A stretch of DNA of 64,000 nucleotides from Macrolepiota albuminosa (taxonomy: Eukaryota; Basidiomycota; Agaricomycetes; Agaricales; Agaricaceae): contig JAMWFC010000028.1 in NCBI GenBank assembly GCA_027475525.1, positions 186,001 through 250,000 on the forward strand. The letters run 5' to 3'. Each line of letters starts with the position of its first letter. Positions within the stretch are counted from its first letter, which is position 1. The translations under genes were made by a program, and so were the position numbers. Shown one piece after another: positions 33,761 through 46,063 of the stretch. The notes beneath the pieces are model-generated. The model made no database searches and had not been told where the DNA came from. It worked only from the letters and a program-made list of their open reading frames with translations.

Positions 33761-34189
33761 TTAGAAGAAAATCGTCAATGCGGCAGCTGCAGCCGCCACC
33801 ACAGCCCTGCCAGCAGTTTCCCTCCCTCGTCTTCGAGACGCACTATTCTTATTTCCGCCCTTGACCCCTCCAATTCCACCAGCTGATTTTGTTTGCAAAG
33901 GATTAACAGCATTAGACGAGGGTGTTGGGATTTGGACGTTCCTAGCACTGGTTGCCGAGGTCAACGCTCCTGGGTCGACAGAGGTGAATGAATTTCCAGC
34001 AAACGTTGATGTCTCAGGGACTGCTCCACTGAGCGTGGTCGCGGGGAGAACTATGCCAGCCCGATTACAAGCTTGGACATATTCTAAGTTTATTTTTATG
34101 GAGGTCAGGCTGTGATCATATATGCCAGAAAAAGACTGACCGGCGACCGCAGTTTCACCAGACTGGATAGCGTCTGCAGGTGGAGTGAC
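33761..34189 (-). pseudogene. Host gene 3' end with GPI-like tail, cut by hAT
   Basis: The minus strand reads VTPPADAIQSGETAVAGQSF, then IYDHSLTSIKINLEYVQACN and a Ser/Thr/Ala-rich stretch. It ends in basic residues plus a hydrophobic tail (GRAVVAAAAAALTIFF), as in GPI-anchored cell-surface proteins. Upstream, the frame runs into the hAT element at the target duplication. Beyond the element (57488 onward, minus strand) the sequence continues as CTTTACAG / TAGCGGAGTCACT, a likely intron acceptor plus the first codons of this exon. The gene was therefore whole before the insertion. Remaining exons upstream of 57500 are not identifiable. Confidence 0.55.
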
Positions 34190-34713
34190 TAGTGATGTGC
34201 CGGCTTGGGCTTGAGGCCACAGGCCAAGCTGAGCTGAGCCCATATAGGCCGGGCCAGGCCGGGCTTTCTTCAAAGCTTGGGAGAGCCTGAAGCTCAACTT
34301 TGAATTTTGAAAAGCCTGGGCCGTGGGCCTGAGCCGCGGCCTCACAGCCACTGATTGTGATGGATCGGGCAAGTGTAGAGTGTGGTTGCCCGGGGTTAAT
34401 TTGTATGCCCATTCTTATCTACTTCACTCTTCACATATCACACCCTATCTCATCTATTCTCCTCAACCCTTACTCACCGCCATTGTTCCACACCTGAATG
34501 TAGGCCGGTGACTCTTACTCTTCACATATCACATCTTATCTTATCTCTCTCTTTGACCTACTTACTACCATTGTTCCACACCTAATATAAACCGGCGAGC
34601 GCAGCCAAGATGAACCTGTCGTCTCACACTGCGCTTGCAGGTACGTTACTATTCACTTCACCTAGAACCCATAGAACTTACTTAGTCATCTCACACTGTG
34701 CTTGCAGCTTGCA

Positions 34714-34887
34714 TGTAACCTGAGTTACAAGTTAGAACTATCTTGTGTGTATCACACAAGTGCTAAATCAGACCACAGTATCAGATTTGACTAGTACTTA
34801 GAGTGAAAACAAGATGTTATCTTATGTAATACTCTATTAAACGATTATAGCGTCGCTGACGCTTGTAACATGGATGACTCCGTTACA
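34714..34887 (-). repeat. 3' LTR of Gyp-B
   Basis: 174 bp. It is followed at 34888 by TACCCCCCAATGAG, the complement of a G-rich polypurine tract. Contains hairpins such as CTTGTGTG-TAT-CACACAAG (34742-34760). Confidence 0.9.
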
Positions 34888-35245
34888 TACCCCCCAATGA
34901 GACCAAATACTCGGTCTTTAGGAAGGGAGGTAGAGCAAGATAAAGGATGCACGATAGTGCAAACAACAGATGAATAACACGTGTATTGCGTGGCTGCAAG
35001 GCATTAGCATTTATGCGCAGTGTAGATGTGTCTGCTGGACACAATAGGAAGCAGTCCTTATCAGACAAGAGCGCAGGTTGTGCCAGCAGTAGATAGAACA
35101 TGTTTATATATAAACAAATAAAGAAAACAAAAAGAGAGTGACCCCTCCTCTGGGTCCGCTGTATATACATGCGACTCTAGAGTGCGTATCAGCTGGAATG
35201 GTTGGAGTGAACTACTCAGAAGTACCTACATAACAAATTATGGGT

Positions 35246-38192
35246 CTAAGACCCGTCTGACGATGCCCCCGCACCAGTGCCCGTCTCAGTCACCATTGAC
35301 TCCTCCTCCAGTGCGACATTAATCGCGGGAGGGGGAGGTGCCGATTCCGTCCTCGGTGGGGTGATAGGCCCCTCAACTACAGGCGTGTCTACCACCATAG
35401 AATCAGTTAGTGCCACGTTAATCGCTGAAACATTGGTGGGTAGCATACCATGCACCGCCGTGCATGGTATGAGATTGACCCAGCTTGGGTCTGCGTCGGC
35501 TGCAGGCATGTTATGCACTGCTGGGTGCTTTAGAAGGTGGACCTGGTTCGGGTCCATGCCGATGAGGTAGTAGAGGCCATTGGCCTCGGGGTTCTCAGGA
35601 AGACGACTCTCCTCGTCGTGCTTGAACATAAGACGATAATGATCGTCTTCGGTCATCTCCTGCCATCCATCCCATTGTGGAATTGCAGGGGGGGGTACCA
35701 TATTCGTTCAAGCGCTCCATGCGCTTGTCGTTGATTTGGCAAAAGATGTCCATAGACATTGTGGGGGCATGGAACTGCTGTTCCAGGAAGACCACACCGT
35801 AGGTATACGTGTGGTCCACCCAGTCAGCAGGTATCCGATTGTGCAATAAGACGCATAGCGTGTCGTTGTCTGAGAAGTTCTGTGCCTGGTCATCGGGCAC
35901 GTGAACTTGGTAAATCTCGAGCTGTGGCCCATGTTGGGGCTCAAATGGCTGCTCAGGGAACATGGCATCATACGAGGCAATTGCCTCTCGATAAAGCCCT
36001 GGACGGGCCACGACGAGGGTCATGCGCCGCACAATCACAGGCTTGGCTGCGCTGTTAGCGCATAGAGCTCGACATAAGGCAAACCTGAAGAGGGTCCGCC
36101 AGTGCATGCGGTAGGCGTGATCCACCGCGATGCCTTGATAGGTATTTTCCAACCCGGGTCGACCAAAGACCAGCGCGTATTGCACCAGCTGGTCTAGGTC
36201 AAATGGTATGGCTGTATCCTGAGCACGCATTACGCACAGCGCCGTGGTGCCATCGTCTTTTGTGCACAAAAAGCGCCCCAGAATGTGTCGTCGCTTGACA
36301 AGAGCGAGGTCGTCAGGACCTTGCATCGGGTTGATGAGGTCCTGGTACCAAGGCTCCTTCATCAGGAGCTGCATGGTTCGATCATGCAGAGCCTCAACTG
36401 TCCACTGTGCAAACATATGGAGCTTTGTGATCAACATGTATGCAACGATTCTGTCACGACGCGGGACGTGCACATTTATGTAGTATTTATAGAGCTGGTC
36501 CAGCTCTAGCAGAGTGTGGGGAAGGCCGCATGGGGTGTGCTTATACACAATTGTACCCGGGATGTGGGCATGCTGGCCAGAGGAATACTGATATGACGCC
36601 GCTCTATTGGCGTCAGCTCCCATCAGCACCGTATTTGTGGCATACGAATAATAGGTGCAGTGGCTGAGTGCTCCTCTAAAGCACGAATTCATTCACTCAA
36701 TATCGAGCGGCCCCCACATCTTCATCCCCAAGCCATTGGGGATCCTCCCCGAGAATTCATCCTCGGCCCTATACTTCTGGGCCTTTAGCTTCTTGGCATG
36801 AATTGCCTTCTTCTTTGCAATGCGCTTATTGTGCGATACTCGTTGGAATCGGTCCACGGCCGATTCCCCCCCCTCCCTGTCCTCCTCCTGCTCCGAACTC
36901 GACTCTCCATAGTTGCTCTCGTCGGACAAGGATGGTACTGGTGCTTTGCCCTTTTCAGGCACGGTCTTCTCTCTTGAGGTCGCCACCAGACCATCATACT
37001 GCTCCGGCGTGCAGGGGTCTGGGGTCAATATGACCATGGGGTAGTGTTCTGGTGGGGCCAGTACAAACACTGGCAGCATAAACAACATCTGGACTTCTCC
37101 CGCTCATGCAGGAATGCCAGCAGGGAAGATTATAACCTCCAATTTAGAGGCATCAAGAGGCGGCTTGTGGCCGCGGTGCTGATGATACAGCCCCGACTTG
37201 GTCAGGGCGGGTGATTCTAGTTGTGGCTGAGCCGCCGGAGGGGCAGGCGCATTTCGCACCAGAATTCTCCCTCCAGGCTCAGCGTGAGGGATGATGGTAA
37301 CGGGCGCTCTTGGCACCACAGTGACAGTTTCGGGCCCCATAGGTGGAGCCTGGGATGATGCGGCTTCCCGCTGACCCAGGGACAGACCTGCCAAGGGTTC
37401 ACTGACTGCAGCCAGCGACTCTGAGGAGGCCTGAGGGCCTGAATCGGGTAACCTTGATGACAATGCAATGGGCTGAGCAGGCTGCTCATGGCACACGAAT
37501 TGCGTGTCCAACGGCATCCTTGCCCATGGAGGGTTGACTGGTTGACTGGGCCGATATTTAGCCCTCTTGACCTCGGCGGTCGGTTCCTCAGACGTGGTGA
37601 TTTTGCGCTTAGATGCACGTTCGATCTGTTCCAGTGCTGCGACGCGCTGCCTCTTCATCAGCTCGATCTGGTCGAGCAACCCCTCCATCACCATCATGGC
37701 CAGACTGTCCTGCAGGAAGGATGCAGTCGCAGGAACTGGCTGTCCCGCTGCTTCCAGTCTGCCCAACAGCACGTCTGACACTGATAATCTCTGCGCTTGT
37801 GGTGCAGGCTCCTCATACAACTCTGCCACAGGCCGATGCGCCCATGGTACTGACGGTGGCCCCGTCACCGCACCCGCATACGTCGGATTCGATGCAGCCA
37901 AGCATGACGACGGTTCCTGGTAGTAGCGCTCATGGCGTGTGCTGTCCTCTGGGCGCCCATAGTGCCCTTCGTCGTCAACCTCCATCTCTTGCAAGTGGAG
38001 GGGCGTCTGGTATGGGAGCGGCTCGTCACAGCCTGGGTAGGCCACGCCCGCTGACTGAAACTGGCTTGCCACCAGATATGGCAGCTGCCTCTGGTACTGA
38101 GTTGACATTTGTATATTCGGGGGTCTCCCCCCTCCACTAGAGCCTTGCCGGCTCTGATCACTCTTTTGCGGCCCCCAATAGGCCATTTTCAC
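35246..38192 (-). pseudogene. ORF3 of Gyp-B (env-position ORF, unknown function)
   Basis: The frame starts MKMAYWGPQKSDQSRQG at 38192 and stays essentially open to about 35600 in one frame, broken only by TGA at 37104-37106 and 36693-36695. A frameshift at 35600-35700 precedes the final stretch ending at 35246. N-terminal third: Gln/Pro/Ser-rich. A helical Lys/Arg segment follows (SFLQDSLAMMVMEGLLDQIE, MKRQRVAALEQIERASKRK), then a linker with acidic and basic clusters. The conserved domain contains HTPCGLPHTLLELDQLYKYY, YRMHWRTLFRFALCRAL, VVARPGLYREAIASYDA, LLHNRIPADWVDHTYTYGV and RLNEYGTP. Each block has a counterpart in Gyp-A ORF3. No signal peptide or transmembrane helix seen. Function unknown. 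Confidence 0.8.
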
Positions 38193-38404
38193 TAGACATG
38201 TAGACTACGTGTATTGGGACTGATAAAAGAAAGAAAAAAAAAACAATCTCCCAACTCCACTAGTGGTGTAAACAACCACAAATACACGCCACCCGGCCTC
38301 TCACCGGTGATTATAGTTGCATAAACAGTCACAATCAGCAGCCACAATTAGTAGCCACCCGGTTAGTCACCGGCTATCAAAGTGGACTTCGTCCACATTC
38401 CAAC

Positions 38405-38717
38405 TGTAGCGTAGTCCGCTATGTGGCGTTGGCCACATAGCTTTACTTACTTTACAGTAGATACTATTATATTATATTTATTATAATATAATATTAATTT
38501 ACATTACTATATAAATTAGTTTACCAGCTGCTTACAAAGCAGCTTACTTTTGTGTATACTACATTGCCAATAGACCGGTCTGGTCTGATTCAGTGTCGTG
38601 TGTGCACACTAAGCTCTCTAACCCTTTTGTGTATACTACATTGCCAATAGACCGGTCTGGTCTGATTCAGTGTCGTGTGTGCACACTAAGCTCTCTAACC
38701 TTCATAACTTCGTTACA
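38405..38717 (+). repeat. 5' LTR of Gyp-A
   Basis: TGTAGCGTAGTCC...TTCGTTACA. Contains the duplication 38547-38700; true length 236 bp. Confidence 0.9.
38547..38700. repeat. 77-bp direct tandem duplication
   Basis: It lies within the 5' LTR. The 3' LTR of the same element (47956-48191) has this unit only once, direct internal evidence that the second copy is not original. Confidence 0.95.
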
Positions 38718-38824
38718 TTTCTTTGAATCTGCCAGCTAGGATCTATTGCCTAGCATCCAACGTCTGTCGTTGAGTTCGTTGACAGAACTCTATCAGCTTC
38801 TCGAGCTTCTTGCACAGCCACACT

Positions 38825-38978
38825 GTGCAAATTTCAAACAGGGGATCGATGAGTAATCCCATACCTGCAGCGCCCACTGACGGCGGGCGAAATGCCCATG
38901 AGTGCAAATTTCAAACAGGGGATCGATGAGTAATCCCATACCTGCAGCGCCCACTGACGGCGGGCGAAATGCCCATGA
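38825..38978. repeat. 77-bp direct tandem duplication
   Basis: It covers the gag start of Gyp-A; each copy contains ATGAGTAATCCCATACC, giving two false start sites. Confidence 0.95.
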
Positions 38979-40308
38979 CCTATGGGGAGACCCAGCAGAC
39001 ACCCAGGATGCGTCAGCATCCAATGCGGGTCAGGTAAGACCCAAGGCTCGAGACCGAGGTCAGAGTGCCGACCTGGCCGGGAATGAGAGCGAGGCCCAGA
39101 GAGCTGAAAGCTCACAGCAGGACGGTCCGCAACGCCTCCAGGACAAGATGCCCGGGGGATTAACGCCCCCAGTTATGCAGCTGCCAGGAGGACTGCGACG
39201 GTCTAGCCGATTGGCTTCCAAAGGACCCCCGCAGGACGGCCGACAGTCAACCGGCGCCTATGGCGCCCCAGGAGACGCCGAGTTGTCAGTACGGACTGGG
39301 AGAGCCCTCCCTGCGAGCCGGAGCAGTGGGACCAGGCAGTCCACAGCGGGTCCAATGCCTTCTAAAGTAGCGGAAGCCCGCTTAGAAGAGGTACCAGAGG
39401 AGGCTGCAAGGCCTGAAGTATACCACGCGGAAGATCAATTTCCGCGCACACCAGCAGTGGAGGAAGCTCCGGAGGTTGTAGAGCTTCCAGAGGAGGTGAT
39501 GGAGTCGTCAAGTGACGACGACGCCGGAGCAGAGGAACAGCGGCTGAAAACCACGTACACTGTGCGCTAGGCCATGGGTTGGTTTCGACGGGCAGTACTG
39601 CACGTCAACCGTGTCCAATATGACTGGATATTCAAAGGAGTCCTTACAGGACTGTACGATCGATTTGTACACCCCTCAACGCTCCAGGATGCAAGGCGGG
39701 ACTTCCAGTCCGCCAAGTACACCAAGAAGTTGGGAGTACAAGGGTTCTATGATACCCTTAATGACCATGCCCAGAACATGGCAGTATACCTGGACGGGTA
39801 TACAATGCTCAAAACGTTCTTGGATGGCATTCCAGCAGATATGCGCCGCTATTTGATACATGAGGACGGATTGTCCCCAGAAGTCAACGATGTGGAAGAA
39901 TTTGTGGCATATGCCATCCGGTATGAGCAGTCTCTGAAGACTGCTAACCACTACGAACATCGGAGTGGACACAAAGGGGGACCCAGGCAACTACCGCCTG
40001 GTGGGACACCCTCATGGGGTCAGCATGTGGGGACCTTCCTGGCCAAAAAGACTGATTTGGACCTTGACCGCAACATGCGGTTTGTTGTACGCAGAACCCC
40101 TGCTGCAAACCGAGGGCGGAGCCGCCCACACCCAGAGCGGGCGCCGGACGGAGAACGTCCTAAACCAAGGCCGGACTTCAAGCCGGCCAACCCACCAGGG
40201 CAGTCGGGGACTTGTTTCGCATGTGGCCAACCAGGCCACTACGCTACCAACTGCCCTACGAAGCCAGGACCCCCGAGGAAGGGGTATACACCCCGCGCCC
40301 ACCTTTGA
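38926..40308 (+). pseudogene. gag: gag of Gyp-A, internally deleted
   Basis: ATG at 38926 (in the second duplicate copy) gives MSNPIPAAPTDGGRNAHD. An N-terminal acidic/Pro-rich region runs to a TAG at 39568-39570. The same frame resumes with AMGWFRRAVLHVNRVQYDWI, then FKGVLTGLYDRFV and FLDGIPADMRRYLI, matching the second half of Gyp-B Gag. The block that precedes this in Gyp-B (KHIRAYAGEHRFSQLEDW... RIFVLHEF) is absent, so a central piece has been lost at about 39560-39575. A zinc knuckle CFACGQPGHYATNC lies at about 40210-40251. Confidence 0.8.
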
Positions 40309-40421
40309 GCTGCACATACTGCAGCCGCGAGTGGGAGTGATGGAGACCCCCGAGGAAGGGGTATACACCCCGCGCCCACCTTTGAGCTGCACATACTGCA
40401 GCCGCGAGTGGGAGTGATGGA
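40268..40421. repeat. 77-bp direct tandem duplication
   Basis: Unit GACCCCCGAGGAAGGGGTAT..., repeated at +77, just after the Gag zinc knuckle. It truncates the gag frame at 40308. Confidence 0.95.
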
Positions 40422-41090
40422 GACATATCTGCCGATTCTGAGGCAGAGCACCCCACAAACGACCAGGAGCCCCCAGAGGAGGCATCGGGCGCCGAGCCCA
40501 AGAGTGTGGTCGTGGAGGGGGAGGAGTACGTCACAGTCGACGTATATGACGACGTCTACGACAATGAGTATTACAGTCGCGACAGCGACTCTGAGTGCCT
40601 AGCGGCGATGACAGATTGGCCGTCCACAAATGATCCTGAATGGAATAACGTGGTTCGAATGAAGAAGGTGACTCTTCGTCGTGCAGAGGGCACTTTGCAG
40701 CGCCCTACATTGAAACGAGCAGACAAGGAGTGCCTGGTCTCGTATGTGGACATAGACGGCCACAAGGCATGGACCCTATGGGGACTCTGGGAGTACTACA
40801 TCGGGCATAACGCCCCAGTTTGCCCATGTGTACGGAATATCCGTGCAGGAGTTGGATATGCCATTGGCATTACAGCTGGGCACCGTAGGGAGCCGAGCCA
40901 TGGTGCAGTATGGGACAAATGTGAATGTCCAAACGCCGGGCTCACGTAGCCGGGAATACATGGATGTAGCGAACTTCGATCGCTATGATATGATACTGGG
41001 AACGCCATTCATGCGGCGTAACAAAGTCATACTAGACTTCGACCACTGTCAGGTACTAGTGAATGGGAAAGTGATCCCAGCTGAATGAGC
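40422..41090 (+). pseudogene. pol: Protease region of Gyp-A pol
   Basis: Begins in an acidic linker (VEGEEYVTVDVYDDVYD). The protease reads CLVSYVDIDGHKAWTLW, then loses frame by one extra base just before the catalytic DSGS (about 40780-40800). It continues in the shifted frame as FAHVYGISVQELDMPLALQL and FDRYDMILGTPFMRRNK, the flap region and ILGTPF motif of retroviral-type aspartic proteases. The Gyp-B copy (about 53250) shows the intact WTLWDSGSTT. Confidence 0.75.
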
Positions 41091-41305
41091 TACGGCAGAC
41101 GACACTGATAATCGTCTGCAACGTCATTGCACTACGGAGAAACGCCAGAGATGGATGACCATCAACCCAGCGTATCGCCAGCCAGCCTCGGACGAGGTGT
41201 CCGTAGCGTACTCACTTGTACGTGAGGGGAAAAGCCTCGTGGCCTATAAGGCAGCGGCAGCGGGTGCTCCGCTGAGACCATATACCTGATGACAGTGTCA
41301 ATCGG

Positions 41306-42850
41306 GTGCTCGCAATGTGTGAGCAGTATGCACCGCCGCCTCAGCCACCCTCAGAGATGGTGGAAGTACTTCCCCCGGTGCGTATGAAGGGGAAGCAGAA
41401 GGCGACAAGCCTTAGTGAGGAAGATATTCCTTGGTTGTGTCAGCAATGGCAAGAAGAATTTGCCGACATGGTCAACGGGACCAAGGAGGAGCTGCCGCCA
41501 TGGCGGGAGGTGAACCATGAGATTAATCTCATAGACGAGAGCAAGCAGTATAAGTATCACTTGCCGCGCTGTCCGCGCGCCCTCCAGGAGCAACTACGTG
41601 ATAAGACTAATCGCTATTTGAATGCTCAATGGTGGTCCCCATGCACCACCGCTCAAGCTGCACCATTATTGTGCATTCCGAAGAAGGATGGAACCCTTTG
41701 AACAGCTCTTGATGCGCGTCAGCGCAATGACAATACCATAAAGGATGTGACTCCTTTACCAGATCAAGAGGTGATCCGGAAAGACGTGGCTCGGGCAAAG
41801 TATCGCTCAAAGATTGACCTTACTGACGCCTATGAGCAGGTGCGCATTCGCACCAAGGACGTACCCAAGACCGTATTTGCGTCGATCATGGGTATATTCA
41901 CGAGCAATATAATGCAGATTGGAGACTCAATGCTCCAGCAACTTTCCAGAGGCTAATGACCTCTATCTTCCAAGACGTAATAGGACGTTTCATGCACGTC
42001 TACTTAGATGACATATTCATCTACTCGGATACTATGGAGGAGCATGAGCAGCACCTCAGAGTCGTATTTGAATGACTGCGCAAGTACAAGTTGTACTTGA
42101 AGTGGAAAAAATGTGAGCTCTACGCTCAGAGTATAGACTGCCTAGGGCATGTCATAGACGAGCGGGGTATCCACCCTGATCAGGACAAGCTCGATCGTAT
42201 TCGGGAGTGGCGCACGCCCCGAAACTACAATGACATCCAACGATTCGTTGGCCTTGTCAACTACATATCGAGCTTCTTGCCCGATGTCACAGCCTATACT
42301 GGGCCACTTATGGCCATGACGCAGAACAGATCACCGTTCAATTGGAGGCCGTTGCATCAGCGGTGCTTCGAGATGGTCAAACGGATCTGTACAAAGACTC
42401 CGGTGATTCGACCAATCGACCCTAGACGGGACGAGCCGATATGGCTCATTTGCGACGCGTCCAAGACAGGCGTCGGAGCCATGTACGGCCAGGGAAGCAG
42501 CTGGCAGACATGCCGCCCAGCAGGGTTCATGTCGAAGAAGTTCACGACGGCCCAGCAAAACTATGCGGTGCACGAGCTGGAGACTCTTGCCATACTCAAG
42601 GCCCTCCTCAAGTGGGAGGATAAGCTGATGGGATACCCCATCCATATCATAACGGACCACAAGGCCCTTGAGTTCTTTAAAACTCAGGTGAACTTGTCAC
42701 CGCATCAGCGACGGTGGATAGACTACATGTCAAGATACCAGTTTGACATCACCTATGTTAAAGGTGAACTCAACAAAGTGGCAGACTGCTTGTCGTGCTA
42801 CTTTGAGAGTGATGTAGTTGGGGAGGCTCACGAGCCTCATGAGTATGTGC
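41306..42850 (+). pseudogene. pol: RT and RNase H of Gyp-A pol
   Basis: RT has WREVNHEINLIDESKQYKYH, APLLCIPKKDGTL, then TGA at 41699-41701 (CGA in relatives). IDLTDAYEQVRI, FASIMGIFTSNIMQIGD, a one-base loss at about 41930, and the catalytic HVYLDDIFIYSD (YLDD at 42001-42012) follow. TGA at 42073-42075 is again at an Arg position. RNase H begins with CDASKTGVGAMYGQGSSW (catalytic Asp kept), then ELETLAILKALLKWED and HIITDHKALEFF. Apart from the two stops and one frameshift the enzyme motifs are preserved. Confidence 0.85.
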
Positions 42851-44602
42851 AGGCAGACTGCCGCATAGACCCTGATGGAGAGGATTTACCTCTCCACCGA
42901 TACCAGGAGCTCAGGGAGCATGTCCTGGAAGTACGCGCTATGCGTGACAATGAACGGAGGCGAAGCACTCGCCTCAGAGAGCAGCGTGAAGAACGGGACG
43001 TAGCCGCCCAGTTGCTCAAGGAGCATGAAGCCGTGGACCCAGCGTCCACTAGGGAGCATGAGCGCCATGATGTACCCGTTACGCTGGCGGAGATGCTCGA
43101 AGGCAAATTGCCTTCATCCCAGCCTCCTAGCCTGGTCAATGACGACTTCCGGCAGAAGGTGGTGCAGGACTATGGCGATGATTCTCTTTTCGCTGAGATA
43201 ATTGCCAATCCTGACGACCATCCTCGGTTCAGGCATGAGCCTGGTGGACTCATCATGACGGAGAACCGTCAAGGGGTGGCAGTGGTATGCCTCCCCCATA
43301 CGCAAACCATTGTTACGTGGGTCTTGGACCAGGCCCATGCGGACGTTGGGCTACATCCGGAGATAGTATTGGTGGCCACGTATGGCCCAAGAAGTGACTA
43401 AGTTTTGCGCGTCATGTGCAGCGTGTCAGAGGGCAAAGTTGCCCCCTGGATCCCCTCCCGGGAAGCTACACCAGCTACCCGTGCCGGTGAAACCTTGGGA
43501 TTCAATCAGAATGGACTTCGTAGGTCCCTTTCCTGAGTCCAGAGGGTTTGATTACCTCTGGGTGGTCATATGTCGCATGACGAGCATGGTGCACCTCATA
43601 CCGGTGCAAACTATGCTGACGGCTAAGGAGCTGTCGTGGATCTACCTGAGGGAGATCGTTAGGCTGCATGGGCTGCCTAGCACCATTGTGAGCGACCGTG
43701 ACTCAAAGTTCACATCTCAATGGTGGAGAGAACTCCACAAACTGCTAGGAGTGCGACTCCTCATGTCGACGTCCTTCCATCCTCAAACGGATGGGCAGAC
43801 AGAGCAGGCTAACCGCAGTATAGGTCAGATTTTGAGGGCAGTTGTTCGCCCGGACCAACGGGACTGGGTGGACTGGTGTCCACTCACTGAGTTCGCAATT
43901 AACGCGAGTATCTCGGATACCACAGGGTATGCGCCCTTTGAACTCAACGGAGGGTACTTGCCCTCCATGCTGCACGAAGTTTGTGCTGATACAGTGGCTC
44001 ACCATGGAGTTGTCGAGTTCGCCAGGCAGGCCCTGGAGAACATCGTGGCGGCGCATGACGCCATCATAGAGGCACGAGTCTTCCAGGCAAAAAACGCCAA
44101 TCACCGTAGGCGAGCAGACCCGCCAATAGCTGTAGGAGCGTTGGTATACCTATCAACGTGTAATCTGAGGCTCCCAAAGGGACGGGCGAGTAAACTCTGC
44201 CCGAAATGGGTAGGCCCATACCGCGTCCTAGACGCAGAGCCAAGTACCTCCAACTACGTGTTGGAGCTGCCTCTGGCATTACAGGAACGACGCATCGTTC
44301 CTAAGTTCCATGTGTCGCTGTTGCGACCTTATAGCGCGTCTGATGATGCGCTGTTCCCTAACAGGGCGACCCCGGGCCCCTATGATTTTGGGGCTCGAGA
44401 CGATGACGAATGGTTCGTCAAGTGCATAATTGGGCACCGGTGGACTGAGCGTAACACGCTCGAGTTTGAGGTACGATGGTCCCTGGGGGACACAACATGG
44501 GAGCCACACTCCCATTGCTCCAAGCTAGCGGCACTTGACCGTTATTTGGAGTTGAAGGGCGTTAAGCGCCCACATCAATTAAGTAAGCGTGCCGGCGCTT
44601 AA
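42851..44602 (+). pseudogene. pol: Integrase with chromodomain of Gyp-A pol
   Basis: A charged linker is followed by a damaged HHCC zinc site (frameshift at about 43370; FCASCAACQRAK kept). The catalytic core is intact: IRMDFVGPFPES, IVSDRDSKFTSQWW and TDGQTEQANRSI give D, D and E. The C-terminal part has GRASKLCPKWVGPYRVL, RRIVPKFHVSLLRPY and a chromodomain-like end (DEWFVKCIIGHRW, LEFEVRWSLGDTTWEPHSHC). The stop is at 44600-44602. A 102-bp gap separates it from ORF3. Integrates the cDNA; the chromodomain suggests heterochromatin targeting. Confidence 0.85.
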
Positions 44603-45909
44603 TTTGATCGGCAGTGCCGATCGCGGCTTGGCTGAGTTGGTCAGCAGCTGTGGCTGAAACACGTCTTAAAAGGCAAAATTTCTTTTTCGCTTTTTTCCCC
44701 AACCATGGACAACATGCCCGTGGACTTGAGTGAACAGCAGCAGCAGCAGCTACAGCAGCAGCAGTTTGAGAGTACGCCGTCGGTCTTACCGTCGGCTGAA
44801 GGAGGGGGGCAGATGGCTCCCCCGCTGACCCAAAATGCGCCCCAGTAGGGACAATCACAACCAGCTGTGGGCTTCCCACAGCAGCAGCAACCACCAGCGG
44901 CGGGCTACCTGCCGCAGCAGCCGGTGATCAGTGGCTATCCGCCACTTCAAACCATGCAGGGCAACTTCATGCCCCAGAACGCACCTGTGGGCGGCTATCA
45001 GCCCCAACAACCAGTACCGGGCGCTTATGCGCCACATCACACCGAGGGCCAATCCCAGCAACAGGCCTACGGGGGGCTAGTCAGCCCCCAAGCAGCGTCA
45101 GCATGGAGGCAGCTTGCCCCCGTACCGGCAACAGGGCAACTGGGGACACATCCTTTTCCCCAGTTTATGGCCCCAGTGCACTACCCTGGGATGGGTGGTG
45201 TGCCCGTAATGATGCCGTACCCCCCGGCAGTTCATCGGCTGATGCGCCGACAGAGAGCTTGGCCAAGCTCTCCTTGCTACAGCGGCTGGAAATGCCGCAC
45301 CAATCCGAGCCCAGCTCGGAAGAAGAGTCGCGTCCTCGACGCGACAAAGGAAAAGCACGGGCTGTCGAGCCCACTCACAGCCAGGACTTAGTCCTGGCTA
45401 CCCTTCTCCAACGTCTGGGAAATAACAGGTACGATGTACCTGCAGAGTCATCATTCCTCCGCGATGCGGAGGCAGTTGTCCTCATCTGCCGGATGATGGA
45501 CGACATGGATCATATGCGCGCTCAGCGCAAAACTGATCTCCTTGCCCTTTCAGCCGCTCGTAAGTGGCAGACTACACCCCCGAGTCGGGACACCGACTCC
45601 AGCAAAAGGGCACGTCGGCAAGGAGTGGAGGACGCGCCCTCCCGCTCGATTAAGTCAAGTGTTGCTGCCCCCGGCCGGGAGGCCGGCCTAGGACGGGACA
45701 TCCTTCCCTATGAAGATGTCCCTGCTCTAGCCGCCCCCCGGCTTATCCAGCGCCTCGCAAGCGGCGTGTCTGAGGTCGCATCTTTGTGACCAGTATCCGT
45801 GGTTTCCACCATGTACTCTGGAGAGCAGAGTTCCAGGGGCGTGAGCACACGCCCCACCAAGGCTAAGGCCTCCATACCCCAAAAGGATCGTCGGGGTAAG
45901 CAACCAGAG

Positions 45910-46063
45910 GGGCGCGCCTACGTCAACGTGCACTTCCCTGAGGATGCCCCGAAAGGGGCCCCAGGGGCTAACATCCCCTTTTTACCGGGCGCGCCTACGT
46001 CAACGTGCACTTCCCTGAGGATGCCCCGAAAGGGGCCCCAGGGGCTAACATCCCCTTTTTACC
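45910..46063. repeat. 77-bp direct tandem duplication
   Basis: It lies in ORF3 of Gyp-A, unit GGGCGCGCCTACGTCAACGT..., repeated at +77. Gyp-A copy 2 has the matching sequence once (about 61390-61460). Confidence 0.95.
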
